A DNA stretch of 64,000 nucleotides, taken from assembly GCA_025403435.1 (NCBI GenBank), contig CM046330.1, positions 18,560,239 to 18,624,238 of the forward strand, given 5' to 3'. How positions within the stretch are numbered: the first letter of the stretch is position 1; the number at the start of each line of letters is the position of its first letter. A program made the translations under genes and the position numbers. The stretch comes from Artocarpus heterophyllus. Taxonomy: Eukaryota > Streptophyta > Magnoliopsida > Rosales > Moraceae. The notes under the pieces were generated by a model. That model saw nothing but the letters and a program-made list of their open reading frames with translations. It ran no database searches and was not told where the DNA came from. Below are positions 46,690-57,996 of this stretch, piece by piece.

Positions 46690-49274
46690 ATGAGTGACCT
46701 TTCAGACTCCCAGAATGTCAACATTTCCTAGTCAGACAGTAGCGCTGACACCGAGGAGTCGACCTCCGTGGAGGTTGACATCGAATCAGTGTCACCAATG
46801 CGGGATGTAGCAGCCTGTATTGCCAAGATATTAAGGGTCGATGCCAAGACAGTACCCGAGTAGGAGTTCCTTGACTTGCTAGACAAGGGGCACCTAGTGA
46901 GACCGTGTAGGGACGAGGATCCCTACATTGGGGCGGCCACCGCTGGCACATCCCGAGTTATAGCCTAGGAGTGAGCCGAGCTAGAGGTAGCTATCGATGT
47001 GCCGAGTACCTCCGATCGAGACTTCGAGGCCCCTATTCAGGTTGTGGGTAAGGTAACCGTCGATATCTTTGACGAAGAACAAGCGGCCGAAGAGGCAGAC
47101 ATAGAGGAGAGCACCATTGAAGACAAGGTTGAGAGGGTTTTGGTCACTCAAGTCTAGGGGGTGACCACTTATCCCGTATCTCGGCCCGGGCAAACATCAA
47201 CAGCAGCCTACTCAAGCGCAATAATAGAATCCCAGCTCGAGGACCTACGCTAAGAATTTGATATCCTAGACGATGTTGTCCTTATTGTGCCCGAGGAGAA
47301 TGATTTGCCCCTGACTCCGCCTGACGGGTGTATAACTTTGTACGCAGAGTTATTTAGGGCCAGGCTGTGCCTGCCGTTCCACCCATTCCTCCGTTGGGCA
47401 CTTAACGACCTAAATGTCTGCCCGGCCCAACTTAACCTAAATAGCTATAGGTCATTGATCGAGATGTATGCATTTTGGAGGTACCATCGGGCTATTGAGA
47501 TGCCGTGGGAGGCCTTTAAACAGGTGTACAAGATGAAGAAGCTTCCTTGGCAGTCTAGTTGGTATTATGTCACCGGCTTCAAGAAAGACTTTATCCTGGG
47601 CAACCCCGACTCAGACAAGCTTTGGAAGTTCGAGTGGTTCTACGTTGGAGGAAATTAACTAGTTCGGGCCGGTGAGGTTGTCCCTAAGGACCAACACGTC
47701 CCAAGGACTTTCGAGCAAGGGCATGTGTGGTCCAAGAGGCCATGGACGTCGGGCCACATTATAAGGGCAGTGGAGGACCTGTTTACCAAGCCAGAGTCCA
47801 CACAGTAGCAGTCTTTCTTGCTCAAGAAAGAGACCCTTTTCCCATTATGGCTGGTTTGTGGAATCCAACAGAACCATTCCCCCTTCCAACATCCAATCTG
47901 CTCGATCGACTGGACAAGTGACGGTGGCAAGGCTGAGCACCCCCCAGCACTTCTAGATCTAGGTAGCTAACAAGGGAGCCATCATCGTCCAGAACCGAGG
48001 ACTCATCGAGTGGCTCCTTCAGCACGGGGCCACCCGTAACAGACGAGGACCTCTTAGACATTATTCGGTTACTGTATCCGTCAAGCCAGCTCAAAATTGG
48101 AGGTGAGCTTTGATATTTTTTTTTTTGCCGAGCTTGTCCTAACTTGGGAGATTTTTTTGGGTTCTTTCTATAGGTATGTCTTCCCGATCGAGCAACCTAG
48201 AAGAAAGGCGTGCCCTGATGGACCGCCTTCATCATTCAAAGGGGAATGTAGTGGTCTGGTCAAAATGAAAGAGAACCCCAAGACCAGAGCTACCACCACT
48301 ATCCGAGCAGCCACCACGGTCCGAGCAACTAGCCCAAACGTTCCAAGTTCCCCCACCTCTGCCAATGAGGATGGGAGCTTCATCAAGCTAGACCCAACAT
48401 CCCGCTATCACAACTACCATGGTGCCTTCCATGGGAGACCCTCCAAGGCAGTGACCAAACTACCGTCGCCACATCCTTGAACACCTTGGGGAAGTTGTTC
48501 CCAAGGAATCGTTCTTGGAAAACCTCCGAGGAAAGGACTTCGAGGGCCTTTCAAGTGCTGCCATCCCCTCTGCCGCCAAGGTGAGTTTAAAATAATATGA
48601 CATCAAGCTCCATTTAGCTTTTTAGGCATGTGCGTTCTCGCTCTTTATCTTTTCAGGCTTGTGCATTCTTAGACCTGGACTATATGGCCGGGTGAAAGGA
48701 GCTCAACTTAGAGAAGGAGAGGCACAAGAAGACCTTCCTCGAAAAGATTGAGGTCGACAAGGAGCTCGATGCCAAAAACATCAAGCTTGATCAAATCAAG
48801 GAGGCTTTTGCTCGGGTTGAAGACGAGGCCAAGAAGACAAAGGAGGAAGTCGGGCAAGCCAAGGCAACGACGGAGGAGGCGAGGAAGGCGGCTGAAGGTG
48901 AGAAGAATTAGGCCGACCAGTCCTAGGACAAGATCATCCACCTTAAGGATCAGCTACGGGCCTCCCAGGCCGAGCACCAGTGATTCCTGAGGGAGGAGCT
49001 GCCCGGCCATCTTGCCCAAGCTGTGGAGGAATTCAAGGCATCTCTGGAGTATACCGACTACTGTTACTTTGGGATGACCGACCTCCACGATTTTCTCATT
49101 AGGAAACATCCTGAGGCAGCGGCCTTTCACTAGTCACTCATTGTCAAGCCAAATTAAGGCGTGGCACAGTAGCCTAAGCTTGAGGAAGTCGTCGAAGTGG
49201 ACGACGATGATGATGAGGACGGCCAAGGTAGAGACAGCGAAAACGGTGATGCCGGGGACGAGACCCAAGCATAA
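46690..49274 (+). pseudogene. Antisense extra ORF of Tat element, three exons
   Basis: Exon 1 is 46690-48102, intron 48103-48173, exon 2 48174-48580, intron 48581-48656, exon 3 48657-49274, with standard GT-AG ends. It has an acidic N-terminus (DSSADTEESTSVEVDIESVS), then the plant 'putative gypsy-type transposon' domain near 47287-47760 (LRWALNDLNVCPAQLNLNSY, MPWEAFKQVYKMKKL, LWKFEWFYVGGN), a charged coiled-coil (48700-48910) and an acidic tail (EVVEVDDDDDED). A dozen or so in-frame stops are mostly TAG. The ATG frame runs on into the domain frame. The product is unknown; in related elements it is nuclear-type and of unsure role. Confidence 0.85.
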
Positions 49275-50160
49275 TTTTTATTTTCCCTTTTTTCTTATCC
49301 GAGCTCAGGAGGTGCCTGGTTATTTGTACCTCCCCACCGCTTTCTATAATGAAATTTTTATTTTTCTCCAAGTTTATCGCTTCTTAGCATTTTTTTTTCA
49401 GTTTTGATCTTTGAATTTTCTTTTCCAAGTGCGACTGTTCTCAGATTAAAAACTTCATTCTTTGATAGCTTGTAGGACGGCTCCTCGAAAATGAAGTTTG
49501 AACCTCCTTCCTCGGATTTAGGTGCTTCTCAGGAGAGGAATTAAGTTGAGGATTTTCCAAGTTGGATGTTCCTTGGGGAAGAACGTTTTTGAATCAGGGA
49601 TTCCAAACTCACATTTTCCCAATTGCATTCTTGCTGAGTTCAGCGTCTCGATCACAAAGCGTCTTACTTTTCCAAGTTAAATGTCCCTTGGGAAGAAATT
49701 TCCTAGGAAAAAGACAGCAATTACCGAGTTTAGCCAAGTAGGAAAAACCCATTTCTCAATCAGTCAGAGCATAACGGCATGTGGTACCCTGTCATTCCCC
49801 TTAGACTTATTTAATTTCATTCGAACTTTTACAGGTCTAATATTGGTTGAGCATGGTCATGCTAGGGCGACTTTGTCTGGGTGGTCCATGTGGCGACAGA
49901 TTAATGGTTGGCATTATGCCGATTAGCCCCCAGCCTGGTTGTTCAGGGTGACTCTCCCTCTTCGAGAGTTAGCATTTAGCCCTCCGGGCTAGAGTTATGG
50001 CATCCTTCTTGGGGATTGTATCTTCCTTAACACGCATTGCTCAATAGAATAACGTAGGAATTAAAATTTTCATTGATGTATAATATTTACATTCCAGTCT
50101 TATTTAGCAGGCCTAGTTACAAAAAGAATATAGCCAGAGGTCAAAAAGGTTTCCGGCTTC
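49275..50160. other. Spacer between the convergent aORF and pol
   Basis: CT-rich, then repeated near-copies of TTCCAAGTTRRATGTYCCTT (about 49555 and 49670). It should hold the poly(A) sites of both transcripts. No coding domain; the ORF at 49681-49926 has no recognisable domain. Confidence 0.6.
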
Positions 50161-51350
50161 AGTTAGCAAAAGAATTTTTTCAAAAGCTCGACGTTCCAAG
50201 GATGACCGAGCAGGTTGCCCTCTATATCGGATAATCTGTAGGTTCCAAGTTAGACAATCCCAACAACCTTATATGGTCCGTCCCACTTTGGACCAAAAGA
50301 CCCAAATTGGGCTGCTGAATGGTGACCTTCTTTAGCACCAAATCTCCAACTTTAAAACTCCTCGGTTAGACCTGTTTGTTATAGTACAAAGCAATGACTT
50401 AGTTCCAAGCTATGTTATGAATCGCTACACGGTTCCTTTTCTCCTCGAGCAAATCAAGTTCGGACATCATGGTCTTAACATTTTGAATTTTTTCGTATTG
50501 TTCGACCTTGAAGCTTGGCAGCCCAACTTTCGCTAGGATGACAGCCTCAGCCCCATACACAAGGGAGAATGGAGTCTCCCCGGTGGCAGTTTGGGCTATT
50601 GTTCAATAAGCCTAAAGCACCTTTGGGAGCTCGTCAATCAATGCCCCCTTCAGGCCTTCGAGTTTTTCTTTAGATTGTCCTTGATCGTTTTATTGACCGC
50701 TTCAACTTACCCATTGCTCTAAAGGTAGCTTGAAGAGGAGAAGACCTTCTTGATGTCAAGCTGCTCGCATAGGCAAAGGAGACTCGAGGATTCGAACTGC
50801 TTTGCGTTGTTGGTCACAATGATATCCAGGATCTCGAACCAGCAAATAATGTTCCTCCATACAAAGTTTGTGCATTTAGCCTCGGTCATGTTCATGCATG
50901 ACTCTACTTTCACCCATTTGGTGAGGTAGTCGATGGCTACAATGTAGTACTTAAACTAAGACCAGGCTTGGGAAAGGGGCCCGATAAGATCAATGGCCCA
51001 TTTTACAAAAGGCCATGCCGATGCTACTGAGGTAAATGGCTCGACGTGATGTCCAAGCACCCTCACGAACTGCTGACATTTTAAACATTTTCACACAAAG
51101 TCCTTACAGTCTTTCTCTATGGTCAGCCAATAATAGCCTTGCTGAAGGCATTTTTGGGCCAGGGACCTCCCCCTAGCATGATTATCACATAGCCCCTCGT
51201 GGATCTCCTTTATCAGATATTGAGCTTCTCTAGGCCCTACGCACTTCAAACATGGCATAGTGTAGCCTCTTCGATATAGCTTCCCGTCAATCATCGAATA
51301 CTAGGCCGAGCTATTGTGAATCCAGCGTGCCTCTTCTCTGTTGTTGGGCA
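50161..51350 (-). pseudogene. Tat integrase, broken
   Basis: Minus strand. 51294-51091 is the N-terminal zinc-binding part (DGKLYRRGYTMPCLKCVG, EIHEGLCDNHARGRSLAQK, GYYWLTIEKDCKDFV). The core is at 50920-50719 with EILDIIVTNNAKQFES, where the SDN of the second acidic site reads TNN, so that aspartate is lost. The C-terminal wording down to about 50170 is LGTSSF...KNSFA, after KKVTIQQ. Stops and gaps are frequent. Confidence 0.85.
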
Positions 51351-51840
51351 ATTCGACTGTGGTTAGGTATTCGATGATCAGGTCCACCTAGGTTGTCTCT
51401 CACTCTTCGGCTACGCTTCTCACTTCCTTGTTGATACTTAGTTCGACTAATCTTTCAATAGGGACCGAGGTTAACTCACTATCGCCCAGGCCCGAGGCGA
51501 GTTGAGCAAGCGCATCGGCCTTAGAGTTTTCTGATCTAGGGATCTGTTTGAATAAATAAGATTTAAACTGCCTAAGCAATGTCCTGACCTCTTGTAAATA
51601 CGCGGTCATGGATTTTGTCCGAGCTTGAAACACCTCAGTGACTTGTTGGACAACGAGCATGGAGTCGCTATGGATGACTGGGTGGTCTATGCCAAGATCA
51701 TTGGCGATTCTGAGTCCGGCCAAACGCGCTTCGTACTCCATCTCATTGTTAGAGGCCTTGAAATCAAAACGAAGTGGGTAGAACGTCTTATATCCGTCTG
51801 GACTGATTAAGACCAGCCCGGCTTTTGAACCTTCAACATA
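51351..51840 (-). pseudogene. Tat second (archaeal-type) RNase H
   Basis: 51741-51400 reads MEYEARLAGLRIANDLG, HSDSMLVVQQVTEVFQAR and SENSKADALAQLASGLG. The active-site E (MEYEA), D (HSDS) and D (KADALA) are all visible. This is the aRH that only Tat elements carry in addition to the normal RNase H. The domain start, near 51850, is partly out of frame. Confidence 0.9.
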
Positions 51841-52384
51841 GGAGGATCCATCTACAAAGAGCTTCCATTCTGGTTCAGCGCGGCGTGTTCACCTTCACTA
51901 CAGCCAGGGGCGTCTTGGACTTCCGCGAGTGCCTTCTTGGCTAGTGGTATGCCTTGCTCGGTATTAGTAAACTCAGCAATGAAATCTACGAGGGCCTGGG
52001 CCTTAATAGCCATCCTTGGTACAAAATAAATGTCATACTGGCTGAGCTTGACCGACCATTTGGCCATTCATCCTAATATCTCTGGACTCTGAAGAACTTG
52101 CCATAGAAGGAACTTTTTAGGACTCGTATAGTGTGCCCTTGAAAATATGGCAGCAGTTTTTGAGCCAAAATGACTAGGGCAAATGCTAATTTTTCAAGTG
52201 GGGGGTACCTCTCCTCGACACCCTGAAATGCATGGCTTGTGTAATAAATGGGCTTCTGAACTCCGTCTTCTTCTTGGATGAGAACCGAGCTAACAGCCTT
52301 CTCAGACATGGCGAGGTAGGCATACAATACTTCCCTCAGTAAAGGTTTGGAAAAGAGTGGGGACATGGCTAAATACCTCTTCAA
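51841..52384 (-). pseudogene. Tat first RNase H and connection, broken
   Basis: 52384-52073 has MSPLFSKPLLREVLYAYLAM and EEDGVQKPIYYTSHAFQGVE, YPPLEKLAFALV, the gypsy RNase H. 52067-51852 continues in another frame with WSVKLSQYDIYFVPRMAIKA and ALVDFIAEFT. A frameshift lies between 52073 and 52067. Confidence 0.85.
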
Positions 52385-52438
52385 ATTCTAAAAGGCTTCT
52401 TTACACTCCCCACTTCACTCAAACCTCCCCTTGAGTGC

Positions 52439-53152
52439 CTAAAAAAATGGATGGCACTTGTCGGTAGACTGGGAGACAAACCTAGAGAGAGCCGCTACCA
52501 TGCCGGTAAGTTTCTGCACCTCTTTCACTATCTGAGGTGAATGCATCTTTATAATAGCTTGAGCCTTGGCCGAGTTGACCTCGATTCCTCTTTGATTGAC
52601 CAAAAATTTGAGAAATTTGCCCGAGCTAACCCCAAATGTACATTTCGTCAAGTTGAGTTTCATCCAATACTCTTGGAGAATGTTGAAGCTTGCTTAGAGA
52701 TTGGCCATGTGGTCCACTGCTCGGATGGATTTAACTAACACATCATCCACGTAGACCTCCATGGTTTTGTCGATCAGCCGAGCAAACATTTTGTTGACTA
52801 AGCGTTGGTAGGTAGCCTTGGCATTCTTAAGTCTAAAGGGCATAACTACGTAACAATAAAGCCCTTGGTCGGTAACAAATGCTATTTTTATTTGATCTTC
52901 CTCGGCCATCCATATTTGGTTATAGCCGAAATAGGCATCCATAAAGCTAAGCAACTCGTCCCCGGTAGTTGCATTAAGCAGCTGGTCTATTCGGGGCAGT
53001 GGAAAACAGTCCTTGGGGTAGGCCTTATTTAGGTCGGTGTAGTCTATACAAACCTGCCATTTCCCATTCGCCTTCTTGACTAGGACCAAGTTCACCAACC
53101 ACTTCGGATACTTTAGTTCTCGGATGAATCCTGCCTTTAGTAGCTTCTGCAC
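52439..53152 (-). pseudogene. Tat reverse transcriptase
   Basis: 53152-52694 is an open 152-codon stretch with GFIRELKYPKWLVNLVLVKK, WQVCIDYTDLNKAYPKDCFP and the intact catalytic box VYVDDVLVKS. 52663-52439 continues in the same frame (MKLNLTKCTFGVSSGKFL) with a stop between. This is the best preserved domain of the element. The N-terminal finger region, upstream to about 53400, has stops. Confidence 0.9.
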
Positions 53153-53590
53153 CTTTTCATTAATGGCGGCATACCTTTCTAGGTTGAAGGCCCTTCTCTT
53201 CTAGATAACCAGCTTGTATTCTGGTCCAACGTTAAGTCGGTGACAGATTATGTCGAGGTCAATATCGGGCATGTCCTCGTGAGACTAAGCGAACACATCC
53301 CGACACTCTGTAAGGAGCTTCTCCAGGTCGACCTAGATCTTAGGTCTCAATTGAGAGCCAAGTTAAACTGTATAGTCAGGACGTGTCGGGTCAAGACTGA
53401 ACGACACTAGATCCTCGACAAGGTTGGCCCTCACCTCCTCCTCTGGCAAACAGGGGTCAAGGTTAGAAAGCATCTTTGGCGTTGACTCGGCCGAGAACTA
53501 TATTTCGTCAACCTTGTAAATGGCCGAGACATTTAATTGCTGAGCTGATGCAGCCTTGACAGCTTTAGCATAACAAGCTCTAGAATCCTT
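53153..53590 (-). pseudogene. Tat protease-RT linker and RT N-terminus
   Basis: Broken minus frames. 53210-53155 reads into the finger domain, and the 53300-53500 segment has an acidic ...DEDLVSFSLDPTRPDYTV... type linker read in part. No separate gene. Confidence 0.6.
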
Positions 53591-54031
53591 CTATTGTGAC
53601 CTGATTACTTTGACCCCGTTATCTGTTGGAAACTTCATGGCCAGGTGGTAGGTGGAGACCATAGCCTTCTGTGCATTTAACGTCAGACGGTCGATAACAA
53701 TATTGTACTGTAAGGGTTTGTCGACAATAAGGAAGTTGAGGATGCGTGTCACCTGAGCAGTACCCTCACCGAAGGTGATAGGCAGGCCTACCTTCTCAAC
53801 TGCTCGGACGCATTCACTAGTGAAGTCATAAAGAGGCTCAGACGCATTCACCATAGTCTTTTGTGCATTTAACGTTAGGCAGTAGATAATAATATTGTAC
53901 TGCAAGGGTTTGTCGACAACAAAGAAGTCGACGATGCATGTCACCCGAACAGCACCCTCACTAAAGGTGATAGGCAGGCCTACCTTCCCAATTGCTCGGA
54001 CGCATTCACCAATGAAGCTGCAAAGAGGCAT
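53591..54031 (-). pseudogene. Tat protease region with in-frame tandem duplication
   Basis: An open frame of 146 codons contains two copies of a 64-residue unit: ...GLPITFSEGAVRVTCIVDFF..., then GLPITFGEGTAQVTRILNFL..., each ending DRLTLNAQKAMV or its variant. The DNA unit is 192 bp (53658-53849 and 53850-54041). In related elements this segment occurs once, after the D-G-S/G active site, so the second copy is an insertion. It keeps frame with RT downstream. Confidence 0.85.
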
Positions 54032-54653
54032 CTAGATTGGGATAAGGGTAGCATTGTTGATCTTCAGCTTGTCGTATGCTTCCTTGAATAGGATATTAGC
54101 AGAGCTCCCATTGTCAATGAGTACATGCCGCACTATGTTGTTGGCAATGTGCAATTCACACACAAGGGCATCATTATGCTGATGGATTAATTTATCTGCC
54201 TCCTCTTCTATAAAGGTGATCGACGTGTCTTGCTAGCTACAAATTTTATTGATGTGCTCGGACATGTTAATGTGCTTGCCTCTTTCGACCAGTCGAGCTT
54301 CTCGTACGTATGCCCACCGCCTACTCGATGTGTCCCCAGTGACAGGCCCTCCAAAAATTATGTGAACAATGTTTAGGTTCCGGGGCATTCCCACCGTCGT
54401 TACGTGTACGGTTTAGCACGTCTCGGCTTCTCTAGTTGTCTCTCCCAGCTGTAGAGCCCGAAGTTAAAACTCGCTCTATAAACTCTTGTAGATGCTCATC
54501 TCAGACTAGTCTCTCGATCTGGTCCTTGAGCTAAATATAGTCGCAGGTATTATGTCCTACGTCCTTGTGAAAATTACAATACTTACTTTGATCTCGCTTT
54601 GCCTTGCTGCCCTTAAGTTTAGGCGGGTCGAGCAGCAGGTTCCTCCCACTCAC
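54032..54653 (-). pseudogene. Tat gag-protease junction, broken
   Basis: The minus strand has the zinc-knuckle-like CNFHKDVGHNTCDY piece near 54540-54580 and the protease N-terminus with a DNGSSANIL-type active site read near 54100. Frames are interrupted. Confidence 0.7.
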
Positions 54654-56058
54654 CTAGGCAAGTACTTCATCAATGCTTGCTACTAGGGGAGTGTAACTTT
54701 GGAGTTTTCTGGTCGATGCTTTCAGCTTCTCGGTCTTCTTTTCTTTCTTCTGCTTCTTGCTCTGCTTAGCTCTCAATTGCTCAGGTGCCTTCTTTTGTTT
54801 CTTCTCCTTCTTCATGCCGCTACTACTAGCTTCTTCTTTGCGGCTCTTCATATATTCAGCCCCGTTAGCATACTTTAGTGTGTAGTCGAGCATATGAGAA
54901 AATGTGGTCGGCTTGAATGCCAACGGTCACATCAGCTTCTCGTCTCGAAGACCCCCTACAAAGGCATGTTTCAAGGTCACATCTTTGACGTGCTTAACTT
55001 CGAGCGCTGCTCAGGTAAACCAGTCTATATAATCTCTAACATTGCCATGTCCTTACTTAATAGCATATAAATAGGTTATTTCCTTTCTCGTGGAGAAGGC
55101 TGCCAAAAAGGCATCAGAGTGCTATCGAAAAGAAGTGAACGAAGCTAGCTCAAGTTGTTTTAGCCATTGCCGAGCTGGTCCAGTCAGAGTCAAAGAAAAG
55201 GACTTACACATGGTTGCGTTGCTGGCGTTTTGTAGGAGCATATGTCCTTGGTACAATTCGACATGCTCATCAGCGTCTTCGGTCCTATCGTAGGCCTTAA
55301 TTTGCGGGACTTTGAACTTAAGTGGCATTGGGGCCTGCATGATGGCGTCGATAAACTACGGATCTAAGGCAACACGTCCAAACCAAAACAATTGTTGCAT
55401 ATCTCATCAATTTGGCGTTGCAGCTCTCGGAGCTGGCGACTATTAGTATCTTCGGGTAGTTCCACCCTATAGGGTGCTCTGCCCTCAACCCTGGCACCAA
55501 CCTCAGGGTCACGATCTTGCTGGGCCTCCATTTAGCGCCCGAGCCGATAAAAAATGAAAGCTCAGTAGCCTTGCGAGGACGGGGCCCATGCTTCTTGTGG
55601 GCCAAGGCGGCCTTCTCAGATTAGCCTGTTGTTTGTCGAGACGTCATGTGTGGATCTTCTAGAGTGCTCTGAGTCGGCTTCACTGTGGTCGACAACAACT
55701 TGTCTTACTTGCCCCTAGCCTGGTCAACCGGGGCTGGGGGAAAGGCGCTAGGAGCCGCTTGGTGCTATGCCTACTATGCGAGCTGCTGGGTAAGTATCCA
55801 AATTGAATTGGTCAGTTCTCGGATAGGGTCTTGGACAACCGAGTCTTGCACTTGTTCGGCCCTCGTCGTGCTTCCTTGACCCCTAGAACGGGATCTAGTG
55901 GCTCGAGGGCAGCCTCTAGGTCTGGCCGAATTTTGGTTTCGATTTTTGGCTTCGCCCAACCCCTCTTGTCGGGCAGCCTCATCACGGGTGTGGCCCCAAG
56001 TTACCATCTTAGACCACGGCTTCTTGTGGCTGGTGATTTCAAGCAAAGGTGTAGGCAC
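54654..56058 (-). pseudogene. Tat gag, broken
   Basis: The N-terminal basic region is open at 56058-55774 (EEARR-like, RPRGCPRATRSRSRGQ). The capsid core is at 55340-55122 with LKFKVPQIKAYDRTEDADEH and LTLTGPARQWLKQLEL. The C-terminal part is at 54923-54654, Lys-rich (KKEKKQKKAPEQLRAKQSKK). Three frames with stops between. Plus-strand ORFs over this region are shadows. Confidence 0.85.
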
Positions 56059-56074
56059 CCTCCTTCTAGCGCCA
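56057..56074 (-). other. Primer-binding site of the Tat element
   Basis: On the minus strand TGGCGCTAGAAGGAGGGT starts 3 bases after the LTR end, in the position and with the TGGCGC start usual for this lineage. The tRNA was not identified. Confidence 0.75.
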
Positions 56075-56077
56075 AAA

Positions 56078-56718
56078 TGTTGATGCTTACCTTAATATGG
56101 CGGCGAATCAACACCATGTGCAGCTGCGCATAGTGGACAACTCTTCCTTTTTCATCTCTGCCTGCTTGGGTGGACCTACAACAAGAGCAGGGACGCTTCA
56201 GAGGCAAGAAAAGACAGGTTAGTCAACAGACAAGGACTCTTTGATGCTCAAGGTAGGCATTGCTCAGTAGAGGACAGGAACTTGTTAGGTGAGAAGGAGC
56301 ATGCTTGCCAAATACAATAAATGCACCCTATTTATAGGTTGCCACTTTGACCGAGTGTTAGGAGGCTTTTACCCATGACCCGTGTGTCACATCAAGGCAT
56401 GTCAGGAGGCAGAAGACAAGTGTCATGCCCTCCGCTAGTGGATTATCTCCCATTTGATGGCGAGTTTGTCTGTCATCTGTTGGCCAGTGATGGCGAGTAG
56501 CAGCCCACTTTTGAGTAAAAGAAATCTGACCTAAGCTGGTGTTTAACCCGAAGAGGCGACCAGCTATGGCACAGCCCGGAGGGTCCTGAAAAACACCTCG
56601 AATGGACGATCTGAGCTTATCAGGTTCAGTTATTTGCTCCCAGTAGCTACTACCGAGCAGGTTTGCTGACCACCTAGAGTAGATCTCCTCAACAGTGGCA
56701 CCAAGCTCACCATTAACA
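56078..56718 (-). repeat. Tat 5' LTR
   Basis: 641 bp, TGTTGATGCTTACC to CATTAACA, colinear with 45663-46302 and differing by many transitions. A palindromic TATA CCTATTTATAGG lies at 56327-56338 (CCTATAAATAGG on the minus strand). Confidence 0.93.
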
Positions 56719-56723
56719 CTCTA

Positions 56724-57996
56724 CTTTTTTCTCTCTAAATTCTAAGTGTTTTGACTCTTTAAATGAAAAAACTGAAAGAAAAATTAATGATTTGATAAAA
56801 AAGTACTGCCATTTTATAGGTGAACCGGTAGATTCTTCATGAAATTTTCCATTTGAAAGAAGACAATTGCGCCATGGAGTAGGTGAATGATTTTGTAGCA
56901 ATTCAGGGAGCAGTTGATATAATTCAATTGCACATGTATGCTAGGCTTCTCGTTTCAAGAGATTGTAGCGAATTATTTTTTTTCTTCTTTTTCCTTCCGG
57001 TTGCAATCATCTTCAAATCGAATCAAAACATGTTTCAATGGATTCACTCATTGCACTCAAGAAAGAATCGTTTTATTATATATTTTTTTGTTTCTTTCCC
57101 TTTGTTGTGTCTTAAGAATGCAATTCATTTGCATGATAAAAAAAAATTCTCTCCTTTTCCCCCGCTAGCTCTAGCTGGTGAATGCACACATTTTTAATCT
57201 TTATCCCGTGCTTTGCGACTCACGGGAGGATGGAGCTAGCATGATCTCACCCGTGAAAGGAGAGATCTGACGGCTATAATTGAGGAAGAAATAGGTGGGC
57301 CAGCTGAGAAAAAGGGAGTCGTTAGAGCTGGTCTTTTTCACGCATTGGATGGTTCAGATAGGAGGCACATATGAGCTTGCTCGAGGCGAATCAGTGGCTC
57401 TTGAATAGCCCCGTGTGGGTCGGCCACTTTTATGTCGCGGCTCGGCTTAACATGACTCCATGCACATAAGAAGTTGTTGGTAGCTCGGCTTCAAATGGCA
57501 GCTCGGCTCCATTTCTGATGGCTCAAAAGTTGTTACCTAACACTTCAAGAATTTAATTCTTTGGCCCCAAATGTACTTTTCATTTCATTTCCTCTTCCAT
57601 TTCTACCCCAAATCTTATTTTTCTTGCAAACAGAGATAATTATATTATAAAACAAAAAGTACTAGAAGTAAGTAAATATTACTAAACACATTTTTAACAC
57701 AAAACTAAATGAAAACTAAAAACAAACTTTAAAATAAAAATAAAGATTAAAATTGAAATCAAGATCAAAACAAAACTTAATCAAACATACTATTTTAAAA
57801 TGCAATAATTAAAAACATTTATAAAAATTACCAAAAATGTAATTAAATGATAAAACATGAAATTGAACATATTTTACAAAAATCACACCGAAATGAAAGA
57901 AACATGCAGAAATTCTTAAATAGAGGTTTTAATAACAAATAAATGTTAATTATATTATTTCAAATTCATGAACACATACATTTTTATGTGTTATCA
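56724..57996 (-). repeat. Athila 3' LTR, proximal part (right of the Tat insertion)
   Basis: It continues 44531-45662; the whole LTR is about 2.4 kb. On the minus strand it begins TGATAACACATAAAAATG right after the purine tract. A TATA box (CTATAAAA, minus, 56812-56819) lies about 90 bp from the Tat insertion point. The plus ORFs at 56883-57197 are noncoding LTR. Confidence 0.75.

Larger units (their letters stand above)
45663..56718 (-). mobile_element. Complete Tat-lineage Ty3/gypsy element with an antisense extra ORF
   Basis: 11,056 bp, with perfect target duplication CTCTA (45658-45662 and 56719-56723) and LTRs of 640 and 641 bp, both TGTTGATGCTTACC...MATCAACA or similar. Minus-strand order: primer site, gag, protease, RT, RNase H, second RNase H, integrase, purine tract. 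Between integrase and the 3' LTR lies a long spliced ORF on the other strand, the aORF known in Tat elements. All frames carry stops and the two LTRs differ at many positions, so insertion is old. It sits inside the 3' LTR of an Athila element. Confidence 0.95.

Noticed and set aside
55685..56133. Plus-strand ORFs over Tat gag
   Set aside because: They are antisense shadows of the gag frame at 56058-55774.
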